The notes below the pieces were generated by a model. That model was not told where the DNA came from. It ran no database searches and worked only from the letters and a program-made list of their open reading frames with translations. Position numbers and translations under genes: made by a program. Positions 45,845 to 57,705 of a stretch of 64,000 bases of DNA are shown piece by piece. This DNA is from Ursus arctos (lineage: Eukaryota > Chordata > Mammalia > Carnivora > Ursidae). The first letter of the stretch is position 1. Each line of letters starts with the position of its first letter. The stretch covers positions 19,882,001 through 19,946,000 of the forward strand of contig NW_026622997.1 of assembly GCF_023065955.2 (NCBI RefSeq), in the 5' to 3' direction.

Positions 45845-46645
45845 TGTTACTGAGGATCTCTCTACCTGTCAGGCACTGTATTAGACTCTGGGACAGAATG
45901 ATCAACAACAACAAAAAATAATTATCCTCACAGAAACAAACATACAAAAAGTTTCACAAGGAAATATTTTCTACTCGGCACTGACACATGCTAAGGAGAA
46001 AGATAAATAGGAAGGGGGGTTGGGGCAGTGGTCTAGAATACAATTTTTAAAAGTTTGTCAAGAGAGGCTTCATAGAGGCAGTGACATTTGAGCAAAAGCC
46101 TTGAGAAAACGAAGAAAGCAATGTGGCGACATAAGGAAGACTATTTCAGGAAGGAACTGAAGGCACAAAGGTCCTGGGGCGGCCCCTGCCTGGCATGGCA
46201 GAGAAAAAGTATCGAGATGGGGGCTGGCGTGGCTGGGGCCAGGGCTGGCTAAGTACGGGGAGGGAGCAGGAAATGAAGGTATAGTGGAAGTGATGATACG
46301 CACTTTAGGTCATGATAAGGTCTGTGGTTCTTATTCTCAAGGAACGGTGAGGCCATGGGTGGGTTTCAATCAGGGGAATGACCAGACCTGGAATTACCAC
46401 GTCCATTCCGGAGGCTGTGTTGAGGATATATTTTATGGCAGCAAAGGTGGAAGCAGAGAGACCAGTGAGGAGGTGATGGTGGTTTGGACCTGGGGGCTTG
46501 TGTTGGAGAGAAAGAGAGGAGTCAAGGACAGCATCAAAGCCTTTGCTGGGAGCAACTGGAAGGAGGGAGCTGCCATTTCCTGATATGGGAAGAGAGTGGG
46601 AGGGGCAGGTGGAGGAGAAGGTCAAGAACTTATGCAAATGGGAAC
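45845..46645 (+). repeat. Ancient high-copy mammalian repeat, copy 2 (same family as 44545)
   Basis: CTGTCAGGCACTGTATTAGACTC is followed by AGAGGCTTCATAGAGGCAGTGACATTTGAGC, AGGAACTGAAGGCACAAAGG, GGGTTTCAATCAGGGGAATGACC, GAAGCAGAGAGACCAGTGAGGAGG and GAGAGGAGTCAAGGACAGC. These are the 5' to middle blocks of the repeat whose start and 3' half occur in copy 1. Confidence 0.6.
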
Positions 46646-47610
46646 TTTTACAAGGCAGTGGGGTATCCAGGCCTGACCCTGAAAGGCCAGGCCAGGCTTG
46701 GAGAAGCTGTCAGCTTTGAGACAATGTTAAGAGATCAACAAGAAAGCAAAAGAGGTGTGAGGACTGAGCTCTGGGGCTGTCGAATGTTTAGAATCCATAC
46801 GCTAGTCTCATTGTTCGGCTTGTTAACAGGTGTACGAGCTACTGGTGGGAGTTTGAGCAGTCCTGCCCCCGCGGAAGGCGGTGGCAGTGGCCAAGTTATA
46901 TCAGATAGCACATGCCAATGTTACAGTGGCATACACGTGAGGCTGCGTGGCACAGGTGTGTGGCAGATGTCAGACCTCGTCATGCGATGCTCATTTTCCT
47001 CGCATGTGTGGTGCATTAAGCTGCTAGCAGACAGCAAGTCAGCGGGGCCACAGGAAGTAGAGATGGCTGGTCATCAAAGGGACAATTCATAACCTCATTC
47101 GCTACTCTTCTGCCAAACACCTACAGAACTGATGAGACTCCGGGATAATTTCGTTGTACTACTTTCTAATAAGAAACACGCATAATCAAAACTCCTTGTG
47201 TTTCTTCCCATTCTCACCATGGTTTAATTAACTTATAAAGCATCGGTATTTCTTTTTGCTCCAGCCCATACGAGGATGTGTTTTCTGTTCATTTCTTCTT
47301 AAAGGGGCCAGTTGGCTCAGAATGGAGTAGTATTTGGCCATCACCGAGGACGCTGGGCCGCAGAAAGTGTTAGAGGAGCCTCGTGCATTTGGAAACACAG
47401 TCCCCACAGAGCGGGTGCCACGCTAATTCTGGCCCTGCTGCTAAGTGAGCTCAGAGAGCACCGGCGTGCTAGCGGGAGAGGTGGCGACTGTGGTCAAGGC
47501 CTCTTTAGAGGTCATACTTAGAGAGCCTGAAATGCCTGTCATCTGCAGAGCAAAGAAAGAAAACCATGGATGATGCTAAAAGGCCTTTCGCTGAATTAAA
47601 AAGTTCTTTT
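46646..47610. other. Unassigned sequence
   Basis: The tail of the 202-codon plus-strand frame (46484-47092) lies here after running through copy 2 of the ancient repeat. I recognise no family or gene. Confidence 0.35.
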
Positions 47611-47741
47611 AGGGGCACATGGGTGGCTCAGTCAGTTAAGGGTCTGAGTCTTGATCTCAGCTCAGGTCTTGATCTCAGGGTTGTGAGTTCAAACCCCACG
47701 TGGGGCTCCACACTAGACGTGGAGCCTACTTTAAAAAAAAA
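47611..47741 (+). repeat. Carnivore SINE (SINEC), short older type
   Basis: GGGGCACATGGGTGGCTCAG, GAGTCTTGATCTCAGCTCAGG, GTTGTGAGTTCAAACCCCAC, GGAGCCTACTTTAAAAAA. AAAAAGTTCTTTT (47598-47610) and an AAAAAGTTCTTCT-like repeat after it form the target duplication. Confidence 0.95.
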
Positions 47742-47744
47742 AAG

Positions 47745-49899
47745 TTCTTCTTGATTTGTTCTCCCTTTTATCAGATCCCTGATACTCAACATAACACAGC
47801 AAGTGCTCTTGGGTCAAGGTTTCAAAGTTGTAGAGAGAAAGGTAAAGGAGATGTTCAATCTCTGTTGTAGAGAGTCGAAATGAGTGAGTTAGACATTTAG
47901 AAATAAGAAGCCTAGTCGTCTTGACAAGTTAACTGAAGAATGCCAAGATATCTTTCCCTCTGTAGACTCCCATCCCTGGAGCAAATATAATTATATGACT
48001 CGTCCACTTACTGCTTATATTGTCTGTTTTACCCAAGATCTATACTTAAAAACCCAGCAAGGAGGATGCCAGAAAAATATTTAGGAAACAGACAAATTTA
48101 TTAGCAGCCTTCTTTAGGTAAGTAGGCTACCAAGCAACTCTTATAATAATAGACTGGAGAGAAGAGGGTGGCAGTTACGCATACAAGCCCCTTCAGCCTG
48201 GTACCTGGGAGGCGCTCTATCACGCTGAACGAAGGAATGACTCCGCGAGAGGAAGAAGCAATTCAAGTTGCTATTCTAGTGTCTCGTGTAAGATGGGAAT
48301 AAAGTTGAATGGAATCATTAGTGGAATTTAATAAAGAAAGCTTCCAAAAGAGGAAAATCCAAAGTTCTCCTTTCATGACTGACTTTCTCAGAATCTCAGC
48401 GGATCTAAATTTAAACTCCACGGGAAGCAGACCCTTTGCCAAAAGGTGCCAAATGTAACATACACGGCAAGCATGTTTGCTGATCCTGTCTTCCATGCCA
48501 TGAAGGGCCGCAAACAATTTGAAAAGGACAAAATGGAAAAAAGCATATTGTTCCTTTTGTGTATTCATAGCTAGCTATTAAAATCCAAGAAGAAAAATGT
48601 GATCATCAATGGCAATGTGGCAACTACATTTTCAAAGTTATAACAAGTCACTTCTTGGAGGTAGGAACTTCCTGGGTTGTTGGGGAGAGAAAAGGTGGGA
48701 GGCTGACTTATTTGCCCAGGTCATTAGAATGTGTATCAGAAAGACCCACGGGGCTTTTTCAACCACAGAGCCACCATTTACTGAGAGCCCACAGCCCCAA
48801 CCTATCCTAACCTTGACATACATTGTATCTTTTGATGGTTCACCAGCTATTGACTTTGTTAATTTAGAAATGATACATGGAACAATTTCATTTCCTATAT
48901 ATTCACTTCACATAAATACCAAGTATGGCTAGTTTTCTCTTTAAGAGGTTATAACAGTGGTAGTAAGTGTTTTGTTTTTCAAGGCACCTTATAGTTTTCC
49001 TTAATAAACGATTTACTACAACTCTCATCGAAACCAACCTCTTCCCATTTGGAAGTGCTTTCGCTTGGTTCCAGAAAGATGGCATTTAGCAAAACCATGT
49101 TCTCGAGTGCTGGTGACACTATGAGAAGACTAGAGCGGGCATTCCGGGAGGTCCATGGTAGCAGAGTTTGTGAATCTCCCAGAATCCCTGCCCACCCCTA
49201 ATAACAACAACAATGCTAACAGCGAAACAGAAATTAGGATCGTGAACCAAAAACCCATGGAGGACACCAAAACAAAATTGTGGGGCCTAGTAGCCCAGAA
49301 ACCTGAAAATATTAATAACGGGTGTGGCCAAACCACGTACAGCTATAGACCAGCGGCAATGATACCTGGGCAGGAGAAAGCTGGAGGAAAGGCACTGGCC
49401 ATCTGCAAGCTTTACAACAAGAAGCCCCACATCTCCAAACGATCCTCACTGGAAGGTAAGCACGTTGGTGAGCTATTTCGTACCCAGCAGCACAACTGGC
49501 ATGGCGTCCTGCAAAATCCAGGTCATGGGGGGAGTGCAAGAGACTGCAGAAGGGTTTACAAGTGCCTGAGTGGTATGGAGCCCGTAAACTCTAAAGAAAA
49601 ATCAAACTAAGCTTCCTTTCATGACTCAATGACCCTGAGGAGAAACTTTTGGGGGTAGAATCCACCTTGAGCGTGACAGTAGTAACAAGGTCCAAGAAAA
49701 GGGAGGGGGCAGATAAAAGCAAGGGGACGCAGAGGAGACAGAGTTAAGAATGTATGGGCCTTATTTTGTCATTTCATGGGAACAACAGAAGAGGGAGCTC
49801 TAGAGCTTAGAAGCTAGAAAAGCTTATCTGGCCCATCCCTTGCCCCTAAATTCAGGAAAATTCATTTCACTTAAGAATGAGTACCAAACAGGATTGTGG
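47745..49899. other. Mostly unique sequence
   Basis: A possible L2 tail lies at 48190-48242 (GCCTGGTACCTGGGAGGCGC). The plus-strand frame 49155-49610 (151 codons) contains an Asn run and matches nothing I know. Nothing else is supported. Confidence 0.35.
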
Positions 49900-51860
49900 T
49901 CAAATCCTATGCACAGTGATTATGGGGGGAAAAAAAAGTGAAATAAAGATCAGAATAACATTCTTACCACAGAGACATGCCCCCAAACAGATGAAAACTT
50001 CACATTAATACTTCTTAAGAACTAAAAGAAACTTGAGAAGACAAAAGAAGATATGAAGGGAACACAAATCTAATAAAAAAAAACCCTGAAATGAAGTGAT
50101 TAGAGAAAAGAAATCTTTGGATAGGAAGGCAACAGAACTAATAAAGTACCTGAAGTAAAAAAAAAAAAAAAATTAGAAATAAAGACAAAACACGAAGAAA
50201 CACAAGAGGGAATACATGTAACAGAGAATGTCTGACAAGTATCAGAACATGGAAAGAAAAAGAGTCTGGGACATCAAAAAGAAATGTAAAAAGAGACAGA
50301 AAGGATTCAAAAGAAAGCCTCTGAGAGAGAAGACAGGCAAAGAAAATCAAACCTAACATTCCAATAAGAGTCTTCAAAGACGCAAAGCAAAGCAACGAAA
50401 CAGAACAAATACTTAAAACTGTAACTCAAGAGCACTTTCCAGAAGTAGAAAAAGATTTGAAACTACATATTTAAAGGACACACCATGTACCTGGAAAAAG
50501 TGACTTAGAAAAAAAGACCAAAAAAAAAAAAAAATCCTTTGGATAATCCAGGCAAAATGACCCTGTCACTTACCTATAATGGACACAAAGTTAGAGAGTC
50601 AACAGACTTTTCAAAAGCCAGGCTTTATGGCAGAAGTCAAAAGGGTGACGCTCGGGAAAGACAACAAAGCTACAGATTTTATATCCAGCCAAAATGGCCT
50701 CTGAGTTAACAATAATGGGTTAGGAATACGTACGGACTCAGGGAGGGAATATTATCCCGAAAGCCCTCCTTTCAGAATCCACGAGGGAGAAGACACAGGC
50801 CAGCAGAGTGGCTGGAGAGGCACCTGCGTAAGGACGGGGTGAGCATTAAGCACATGGTCAGCTGTGAGTCTATTCCTCAAACATGACTGAGGGGACAGTA
50901 CTGAGATATATATATAACGAAACGCATTACGGAGTATGGTTATCTACTCTGACAACATAGGCAGTACAATGATAAACAAACAAACAAATGAAAACCAAAA
51001 AACAATATGGCGGACCAAGTGCATAAGGAGAATAAACTCATGGACTCAGATCTAAGTGGGAGTAAACAGTATTACTTCAAATCAGACCACAGGGAGAGGA
51101 GGGAAGAGGGAAGAAAGGCTTAAGAGCAATTTCAGTATCACTCCTGATAGAGAACCAGAAGATAAGAGCTAAAAAAAAAAAAAAAATTAAAAAAAAGAGC
51201 GGGGGTCATTAAGGGCCTTATATTGAGGAATTGTTAAACATAGTCATTGCAGCATAAAATATAAAAACTTACGTACATAGTATCATTGCATACAATGAAA
51301 AATGAAGGATATATAGAAAAATGATTATGCATAGAGAAAGCATAAAATAGAGTGAACGGGACAGGAACGTAAGACAAACTGCAGTGACTTCACCTCATTT
51401 CATAGGTTTGATTTCAGGAAAATGTAAACATTTTCTCACCCTGAACAAAACTAATTTTCTCAACGCCTCCTTTAAAAATCTCAAATAAAATAAAATCAGT
51501 GGATGTCAATGTATATCCAGGTACAAACACACAGAGGAGCTAATCCAAGAAACCGTAAAACGTTACAACGGAATAACAGGACTGCAGACACTCCGCTCTG
51601 GGGTACAAGCTAAAAGGAAATGAAACCAAAAAGGTAAAAGTTTTCAGTGAGCATATTGTCTGGGTGTCCCTGGCATTTTTACTTGGAAATTGTGGTGCGC
51701 AGTGGGAGATAAAGCAAGTGAGTGGATTGTGTCTGTGTGATAAAGAATTGCTATTTGTAGCTTGAGACAAAGAAAACGCTGATATATGATCAATGATGTG
51801 AAAAGCCTCATGGGTACATCAGTAGAAAGTCAGGATGTATTTGATTTTAAAAAACACACA
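49900..51860 (+). mobile_element. Decayed LINE (L1M/HAL1-like) body, tentative
   Basis: The plus strand is strongly A-rich and purine-biased. Phrases such as GGACACACCATGTACCTGGAAAAAG, TTTTCAAAAGCCAGGCTTTATGGCAGAAG and GATTTTATATCCAGCCAAAATGGCC resemble the ORF1 region of old L1 or HAL1 elements. No frame is intact. A-runs at 50.16, 50.52 and 51.17 kb add to the LINE look. The assignment is uncertain and the edges are approximate. Confidence 0.45.
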
Positions 51861-51877
51861 CAGACCACACTATATAC

Positions 51878-51879
<2 letters not shown>

Positions 51880-51925
<46 letters not shown>

Positions 51926-51963
51926 TGTGTATATATATATACACACACACACACACACATATG

Positions 51964-52047
<84 letters not shown>
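51880..52047. repeat. Compound (TA)n(CA)n(TA)n microsatellite
   Basis: Two long TA runs (about 51883-51922 and 51995-52040) flank CA and TA blocks. The arrangement is nearly self-complementary. Frames of 60-93 codons translated from it (Tyr-Ile and Thr-His runs) are artefacts. Confidence 0.96.
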
Positions 52048-52063
52048 GGTAACATACATATGA

Positions 52064-52263
52064 GGGGCGCCTGGGTGGCTCAGTCGTTAAGCGTCTGCCT
52101 TCAGCTCAGGGCGTGATCCCAGAGTCCTGGGATCAAGCCCCACATCAGGCTCCCTGCTCCGCTGGGAGCCTGCTTCTTCCACTCCCACTCCCCCTACTTG
52201 TGTTCCCTCTCTCGTTGGCTGTCTCTCTGTCAAATAAATAAAATCTTTAAAAAAAAAACACCA
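52064..52263 (+). repeat. Carnivore SINE (SINEC), young arctoid-like type
   Basis: GGGGCGCCTGGGTGGCTCAG, TCGTTAAGCGTCTGCCTTC, CTCAGGGCGTGATCCCAGAG, CTGCTTCTTCCACTCCC and AAATAAATAAAATCTTT. A perfect 13-base target duplication, AACATACATATGA, lies at 52051-52063 and 52264-52276. Confidence 0.98.
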
Positions 52264-52479
52264 AACATACATATGAAATTAGTTTCCTATCTTACACTGC
52301 GCCCACTGAAAAAGCTAAGAAACAAGGACAAGCCCAGTTGTAATGCCCAGCCCTGGAGCCCAGACCCTGGTCTCCAAATACTATTTCTCACTAAAAGGAA
52401 CCAGGTTTTCCTTGGAAGAAAGTGGATCCCAAGCCTGTGGCAGGAAATGTACAAGATGAGCCTGGAACATACTGTCATA

Positions 52480-53605
52480 TCAGAAAAGCAAGGAAACTAT
52501 CAAACATAGCTGGTATTGTATTGTAAGGACTCAGCAGCTAAGTGAATAGGTTTTTGATCAGTGGTCAAAGATTAGGCCATGTGGGCATCCATAAGGGTAA
52601 CAATGACTATGATGATGGAAACACACCGAGTTATGTTTAAAGCCCTAAGTTCACAGTAATACTTCTAAGGAATAATGACTCGGGAGGACATTAGGGAAAA
52701 ACTTTGTTTTGAAAACTGGTAAAGGATGGGAAAGAATCAAGTAGTAACCTTGCTTTTTGTCTAAAACCTGCAACACTGAGTAAACACATAGTTGATGAGG
52801 GCAAGTGTCTCTTTGTGAACCATGAATCCTGCTAATAGGTGAACAAAGAAAAACAGTACTAGACTATCACCATTTGCAATCTCTAAAAAACCTATCAGTT
52901 TGGACAAAGATCATTGCAAAAGGAGATACTAACCATTACATCCTGGTGGAAACACGCAAAGCAATGCCAACGATGAAGGTGTCAGGCAAAAAGCAAAGCA
53001 AACAATGCCTCCGGAACTTTCTAGCAATTCCCAGGAAATACGGGAGATAGAGGAACACGTTTAACAGCACCACGGGGATGCAATCATCAAAATCCAGATG
53101 GTGGGAAACTCTATTGAACAAATAGTCTGTTTCCTCAACAGAAAATATGGCAACACAAAAGATGGAGGTGAAATCGATAGTTTAAAAGAGACTTAAGAGA
53201 CATAAATAGACTTTATTTATATCCTGATTCAAGTAAACTGTAACAAAACAAAACAAAACAAAAACCCCCAAGCACAAAAACCTACAACATAACAGAAAGT
53301 TATTTATAAGACAATTAGGGAAATATAAAAATATAAACACTGACTGGCTATTTGATGACATTAAGGAATTGCTGTTATTTTTTAGGTGTGATGATGCTAT
53401 CGTGGTTTTGTATAAAGAAGACTCCCAATTGTTTATATAAATACTAAAATATTTATGATGTTTGGAATTTGCCTCAAAATAATCTGGGTGCAGGGATAGG
53501 GTAGATGAAACTATGTTTGTGGCTGTTGAAGTGGGGTGATGAGGGCATGGGAATTCCTTTTACCGTCTCTCTACTTTTGGATGTGTTTGATATTTTCTAT
53601 AGCAC
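52480..53605 (+). mobile_element. Ancient LINE-1-lineage 3' end (L1M/HAL1 type)
   Basis: GGAACTTTCTAGCAATTCCC, TTTAAAAGAGACTTAAGAGACATAAATAG, GACATTAAGGAATTGCTGTTATTTTTTAGGTGTGATGATG and TTTGGAATTTGCCTCAAAATAATC are in the order of a common old LINE 3' UTR. It ends near TCTCTACTTTTGGATGTGTTTG. This is probably the 3' continuation of the body at 49.9-51.9 kb. The 5' edge is approximate. Confidence 0.6.
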
Positions 53606-54544
53606 ATGGTTAATGTGCCTTCAGGAAGCCAGCCGTGTTTGTGAAATGTGGTTTTCCACATGTCCCTTGGAGTACTTATTAAAAGTCACATTTCCAACAT
53701 CCATCTACTTGGGGTACTGAATAGAATGAAAACTATGCCCAATCCTAGATTTCTAAATCAGAACACCTGGGAGTAAAGCCCAGAAAATCACCTTTTAAAT
53801 ACACTATGCATGTGGGTTGTCTGCACATCCCATTTTGCCTTTAATTATTTGCATAAAATAAATTATTTCAGTTTTCAAAGGGTGTTAAAGTAGTCCGATC
53901 TAAAAATTAGTTTTCCTACTGGAAGAACCTTACAGTGACCTAAAACATCCTTCGCACATTACTGTTTAATTTCAATAAAAATGTTTCCTCTCTCCAGGTC
54001 ATAGATCAACAGACAAGTGACTTTAAAAACATATTATGAGAGCAGGGCAACAGATCATACTTTCTGACGTTTGCTCAGCACTTGAGGTTAATAAACTAGA
54101 GGAAAGAGCCCAATGTAACTTGGATGAAGTCACCAAAATGCGCCTCTTTTATGGGAGCCAAGCCAAGGGACAAAAAGATAAGCAAAATCTTCATTAAAAA
54201 AAAAAAAAAAGTGCCCCCAAACCCAGTCACAGCATCATTCAAGAACTATCCCTAGAATCACAAGAGCTATTTTCCAAAAAGAGGGTTCACTATCCTTGAC
54301 ACAGAGAGAAGACACTTCTTTTCTGATAATGGTACTTATCACTAGAAGCTGGCGGTTTGTTGAATGACTCTGTCTCTTTGGCAAGTAAACAGTTTGCCAG
54401 GACGATGAACAATGAAAACCAGACCTCAACAGCAAAGCTACTGACAAAGCGAGGGGGAGCAGAAAGGGACAGAGTCATCACTCAGTATGAATTACTAAGG
54501 TGCTAGTTACAGTCTTAGAAGCTTAGGATTAGAATTATAAGATT
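53606..54544. other. Unique AT-rich sequence
   Basis: It includes an octamer-like TTTAATTATTTGCATAAAATAAATTA stretch near 53.84 kb and a poly-A run at 54.2 kb. No gene or repeat family was recognised. Confidence 0.4.
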
Positions 54545-54559
54545 TCTAATTTAATTTTT

Positions 54560-54747
54560 TTAAAGATTTTATTTATCCATTTGACAGACAGAGAACACAT
54601 AAGCAGGGGGAGTGGCAGGCAGAGGGAGAGGGAGAAGAGACCATGCCGCTGAGCAGCGAGTCCAACATGGGGCTCAATCCAAGGACCCTGGGATCATGAC
54701 CCGAGCTGAAGGCAGACACTTAACCGACTGAGCCACACAGGAGCCCC
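54560..54747 (-). repeat. Carnivore SINE (SINEC)
   Basis: It runs from the reverse tail (AAAGATTTTATTTATCCATTTGAC) to the head (CCGACTGAGCCACACAGGAGCCCC). A perfect 15-base target duplication, TCTAATTTAATTTTT, lies at 54545-54559 and 54748-54762. Confidence 0.97.
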
Positions 54748-55004
54748 TCTAATTTAATTTTTATTGAAGCATATAGCTTTTATACTTGTTTACAACCCCA
54801 AGCATGCTACCAAAGGGCTTCGGATCATATGCATTTTATTTATTCATTAAAAATTGATGACTATTTAGTAGCTGTAGTTAAAAAAAAAAAAAGCACTCCA
54901 CATGTCATACAGTAGGACAACACGTCATGCGGGGGCCCACGCTGCCACCCCGCACAAAGTGTGTGGGGTCCAACTTATCCTTGAGGTTTTAAGGTGTAAA
55001 TCAG

Positions 55005-55137
55005 ATCCTAATGATCTTCCACTCAAACCTTCCAGAGGCTTCCCACCCCATTTATAGTGAAATCTACAGTCCTGGTCCCATCAAGGCTTAGAAGGCCCTA
55101 GAGGATCTGATCCCAACTGTGTGACGGCCCCCACCCA

Positions 55138-55180
<43 letters not shown>

Positions 55181-55602
55181 CACACACACACACACCGATA
55201 TTTTTTCCCTGCTTGCCCCCTCCCATTGCTCTGCTCTGGGATACCAGCTTCCCTGTTCTTTTTCAAGTGCAAGACATAACCCTGTTCCTACCTAGAATGC
55301 TTCTTCCCTGGCAAATCACAAAACGTGTCCCCTTCATCCGGGTCTCTGCTCAAATGTCTCTCTCTGATCACCCTGGCTAAGAGAGCAGCCTCCCTCCGGT
55401 TCTTCTTATCTTACTGTACATTCTCTTTAGAGCCTTCATCACAGCAGACCCTTGACCATTTATTCTTCGTTTGCTTATCGTCTGACTTCCACCCTAGAAT
55501 GATGCTTCTGGAAGCAGGAGTTTTGCTTACTGCTCCAACCCAGCACCCATAAAGTCCTTGCACAGAAAAGGCACTCAATAGGAGGTAATGAATGAATAAA
55601 AG
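55005..55602 (+). mobile_element. LINE-2 3' end
   Basis: TTCCAGAGGCTTCCCACCCC, CTAGAATGCTTCTTCCCTGGC, GGGTCTCTGCTCAAATGTCTC, GATCACCCTGGCTAAGAGAGC and AAAGGCACTCAATAGGAGG occur in the order of the L2 ORF2 end and 3' UTR. It ends in GAATGAATAAAA. A CA array interrupts it at 55.14 kb. The 75-codon frame at 55325-55552 is part of it. Confidence 0.85.
55138..55195. repeat. (CA)n microsatellite inside L2
   Basis: About 28 CA units with one CTCT interruption. Confidence 0.97.
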
Positions 55603-57454
55603 TCCCCCGTATTGCTCATCGAGAATAGAAGGTTCTTTTTTACACTGCCTTGTGCCCTAATTATCACGAACATTCAAGCTTGAAAACCACTGAGCTAGAC
55701 TAAAGCACAAGAGGAAATCTACAACCGATGTGTCTGTGGGTATCCAAACCACTGCACCTTTAATGCCCCATTGGAGAGAAACCTAAAGTGTTCTTGCTTG
55801 CATACAGTGGTTCCTTAATTCCATCTTGAGAGTAAGTCTATCCTTCATATTTAATTGATTTTATTATTGTGAGGATTAAAAGAGACGATAGTAGAAGTTC
55901 TCCAGAAGGAGAATCTCAGTCGCTGTGGTAGTTATAAACCAAACTTCCCTGAGACCACTAACTGGCCAACGCGTTGTGCCAGGCTTGTTCAGAGGTCAAA
56001 ATCAAGCTTCTCCTGTCATGTCAATGCATATATTTGCCAGCCTTTAAATAGAAACACTGTAGCTCTACCCTCATTTTTTTCCTTTTTGTAACATATAAAC
56101 TTAAGGTCTTCCTATGTCCAGCATGAAATTTTGTAAGTAAGCACCCTGGGCTAGCCTGGGTGCCTTACATTCAATTACTGGCTAAGACCAAACAACACAG
56201 CTGAGTTCTTGTCCTCAGTGGAGTTTGGGGTGTAACAATCAGTAAGTCTGTCGCATAAAATGGTGTAACATGATGATTTATTGGCAGTGAAGTGTCAAAG
56301 GTAACATGCTTACGAGAGGCGAATTGTCAGTGATGAAGTCCCAAGTCAGAGAGTAGACTCGCCATGAAAAACAAGGTAAATTTGTGGTTTCTGAAATTGA
56401 ATAGACAGAGATGGGTCCTCAGGCTAATCAGGTTTGTTACTCCCCCCCTCCTTCTTCAACATCAATGATCATCTCATTAATGTTATAATTTGAAAAGTGT
56501 TTTCTGCCTCTAATGGAAAATTTTAGAGTGGCCAAGGACGCTATTGTTGGTACCCCAAACTGCAAGCTTACCAATTAAAGAATGCAAACTGTTTCATATT
56601 GTTAATGATTTCAACTTTAAAAGAAGGCATTTCTACTCTTCCTTTGTTAGTTTTAAGTGAATAAGTTTTAAATGGTTAAGTTTAAGTGAAAGCATATCCT
56701 GAGATTGCAAGGTAGCTGTTTTAAAAACAAAAAACAAAACAGAACAAAACAAAAAACCCTAAAATACACTGTTCTTATTTGCAACTTCTTAGTTTAGGGA
56801 ATCAGGATTTTCTCAGAATAACGATATTTAAAAAAAACAAAAAAACCCACCACCAACAAAAGGGAATAAATTGGAAACTGAACTAAGAGAAGCCTGCAGC
56901 TGTCATCTGTAACACTGATTTCAAATTTCTGTGTTCATCACAAAGCCTCATTGTTCTTTCTTCTTGGTTTTAGAAGTCAGCATTATACATTGAGATCTAA
57001 CAAACATTATACTAACAAAATTTTCCCTTAGCGGGTTTATATATTGAGGTTTCACATAAGATGGTGTTTGAAAAAGGAGTTGATACTAAGAATATTTGTA
57101 AATCATCAAGTAAAGGCAAAGAATGACATGTGAACCTGTGGGTGATCGTTGCTGTAGCTCGTGACGCCTAAATGTAGGAAAGAAGAGTGAAAGGAAAAAA
57201 AGTGAGTTCTTCTGGAACTTTTCCTCCACATGCTAGCAAGCTCTTGGATATAAATCATGTATCAATCCCCCTAATCTTCACGTTTGGCGTCAAGCTGGCA
57301 AAGTGCCGAAGCAATCACTGATGTGACATGCGTTTACCCACGTGGACAGGTTCCCAGGGAGTAGAAGGGGGGGCAGACAGAAATGGTTTCATCTGCCAGA
57401 GATAGAGAGGTCCCTGCCGTCACCCTTCCCCATCGAGTACTCTCTGGTGCAAGG
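55603..57454. other. Unique AT-rich sequence
   Basis: Only short A-rich simple repeats (near 56.73 and 56.83 kb) stand out. No coding frame exceeds 60 codons in most of it, and no family was recognised. Confidence 0.4.
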
Positions 57455-57705
57455 GAGGGAATGTGCTGTGGTAGAGAGGACATGGGTTCTTACTCTGAGA
57501 GACTTAGGGTCAACGCCAGCATGTTTATTATTAGCAGGGTAACTCTGAGCTGACTCACTTCCATTTTGTTGAGCCTCTTTTATCTGCAACACAGACACGG
57601 CAATACCCACCCAAGAGTTTGTTGAGATGCCTTTATGTCTCATAAAAAAATAACACATGCAAGTCATCTAGCCCCTTGGTAAGCGTTCAGTAAATAGCTT
57701 CTACC
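57455..57705 (+). repeat. MIR SINE, near full length
   Basis: TGCTGTGGTAGAGAGGACATGGG (head), AGCAGGGTAACTCTGAGCTG, ATCTGCAACACAGACACGGC, AGAGTTTGTTGAGATGCC and GGTAAGCGTTCAGTAAATAGC follow MIR order in sense. Confidence 0.65.

Noticed and set aside
46484..47092. 202-codon plus-strand frame
   Set aside because: Its first part is the ancient repeat copy 2. The rest has no recognised motif.
51786..52116. Open frames with Tyr-Ile and Thr-His runs
   Set aside because: They come from the TA/CA microsatellite.
1617..54747. tRNA-like heads in many places
   Set aside because: All are tRNA-Lys-derived SINE heads followed by SINE bodies. None folds as a free tRNA gene with a normal 3' end.
55325..55552. 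75-codon frame
   Set aside because: It lies wholly within the LINE-2 3' end.
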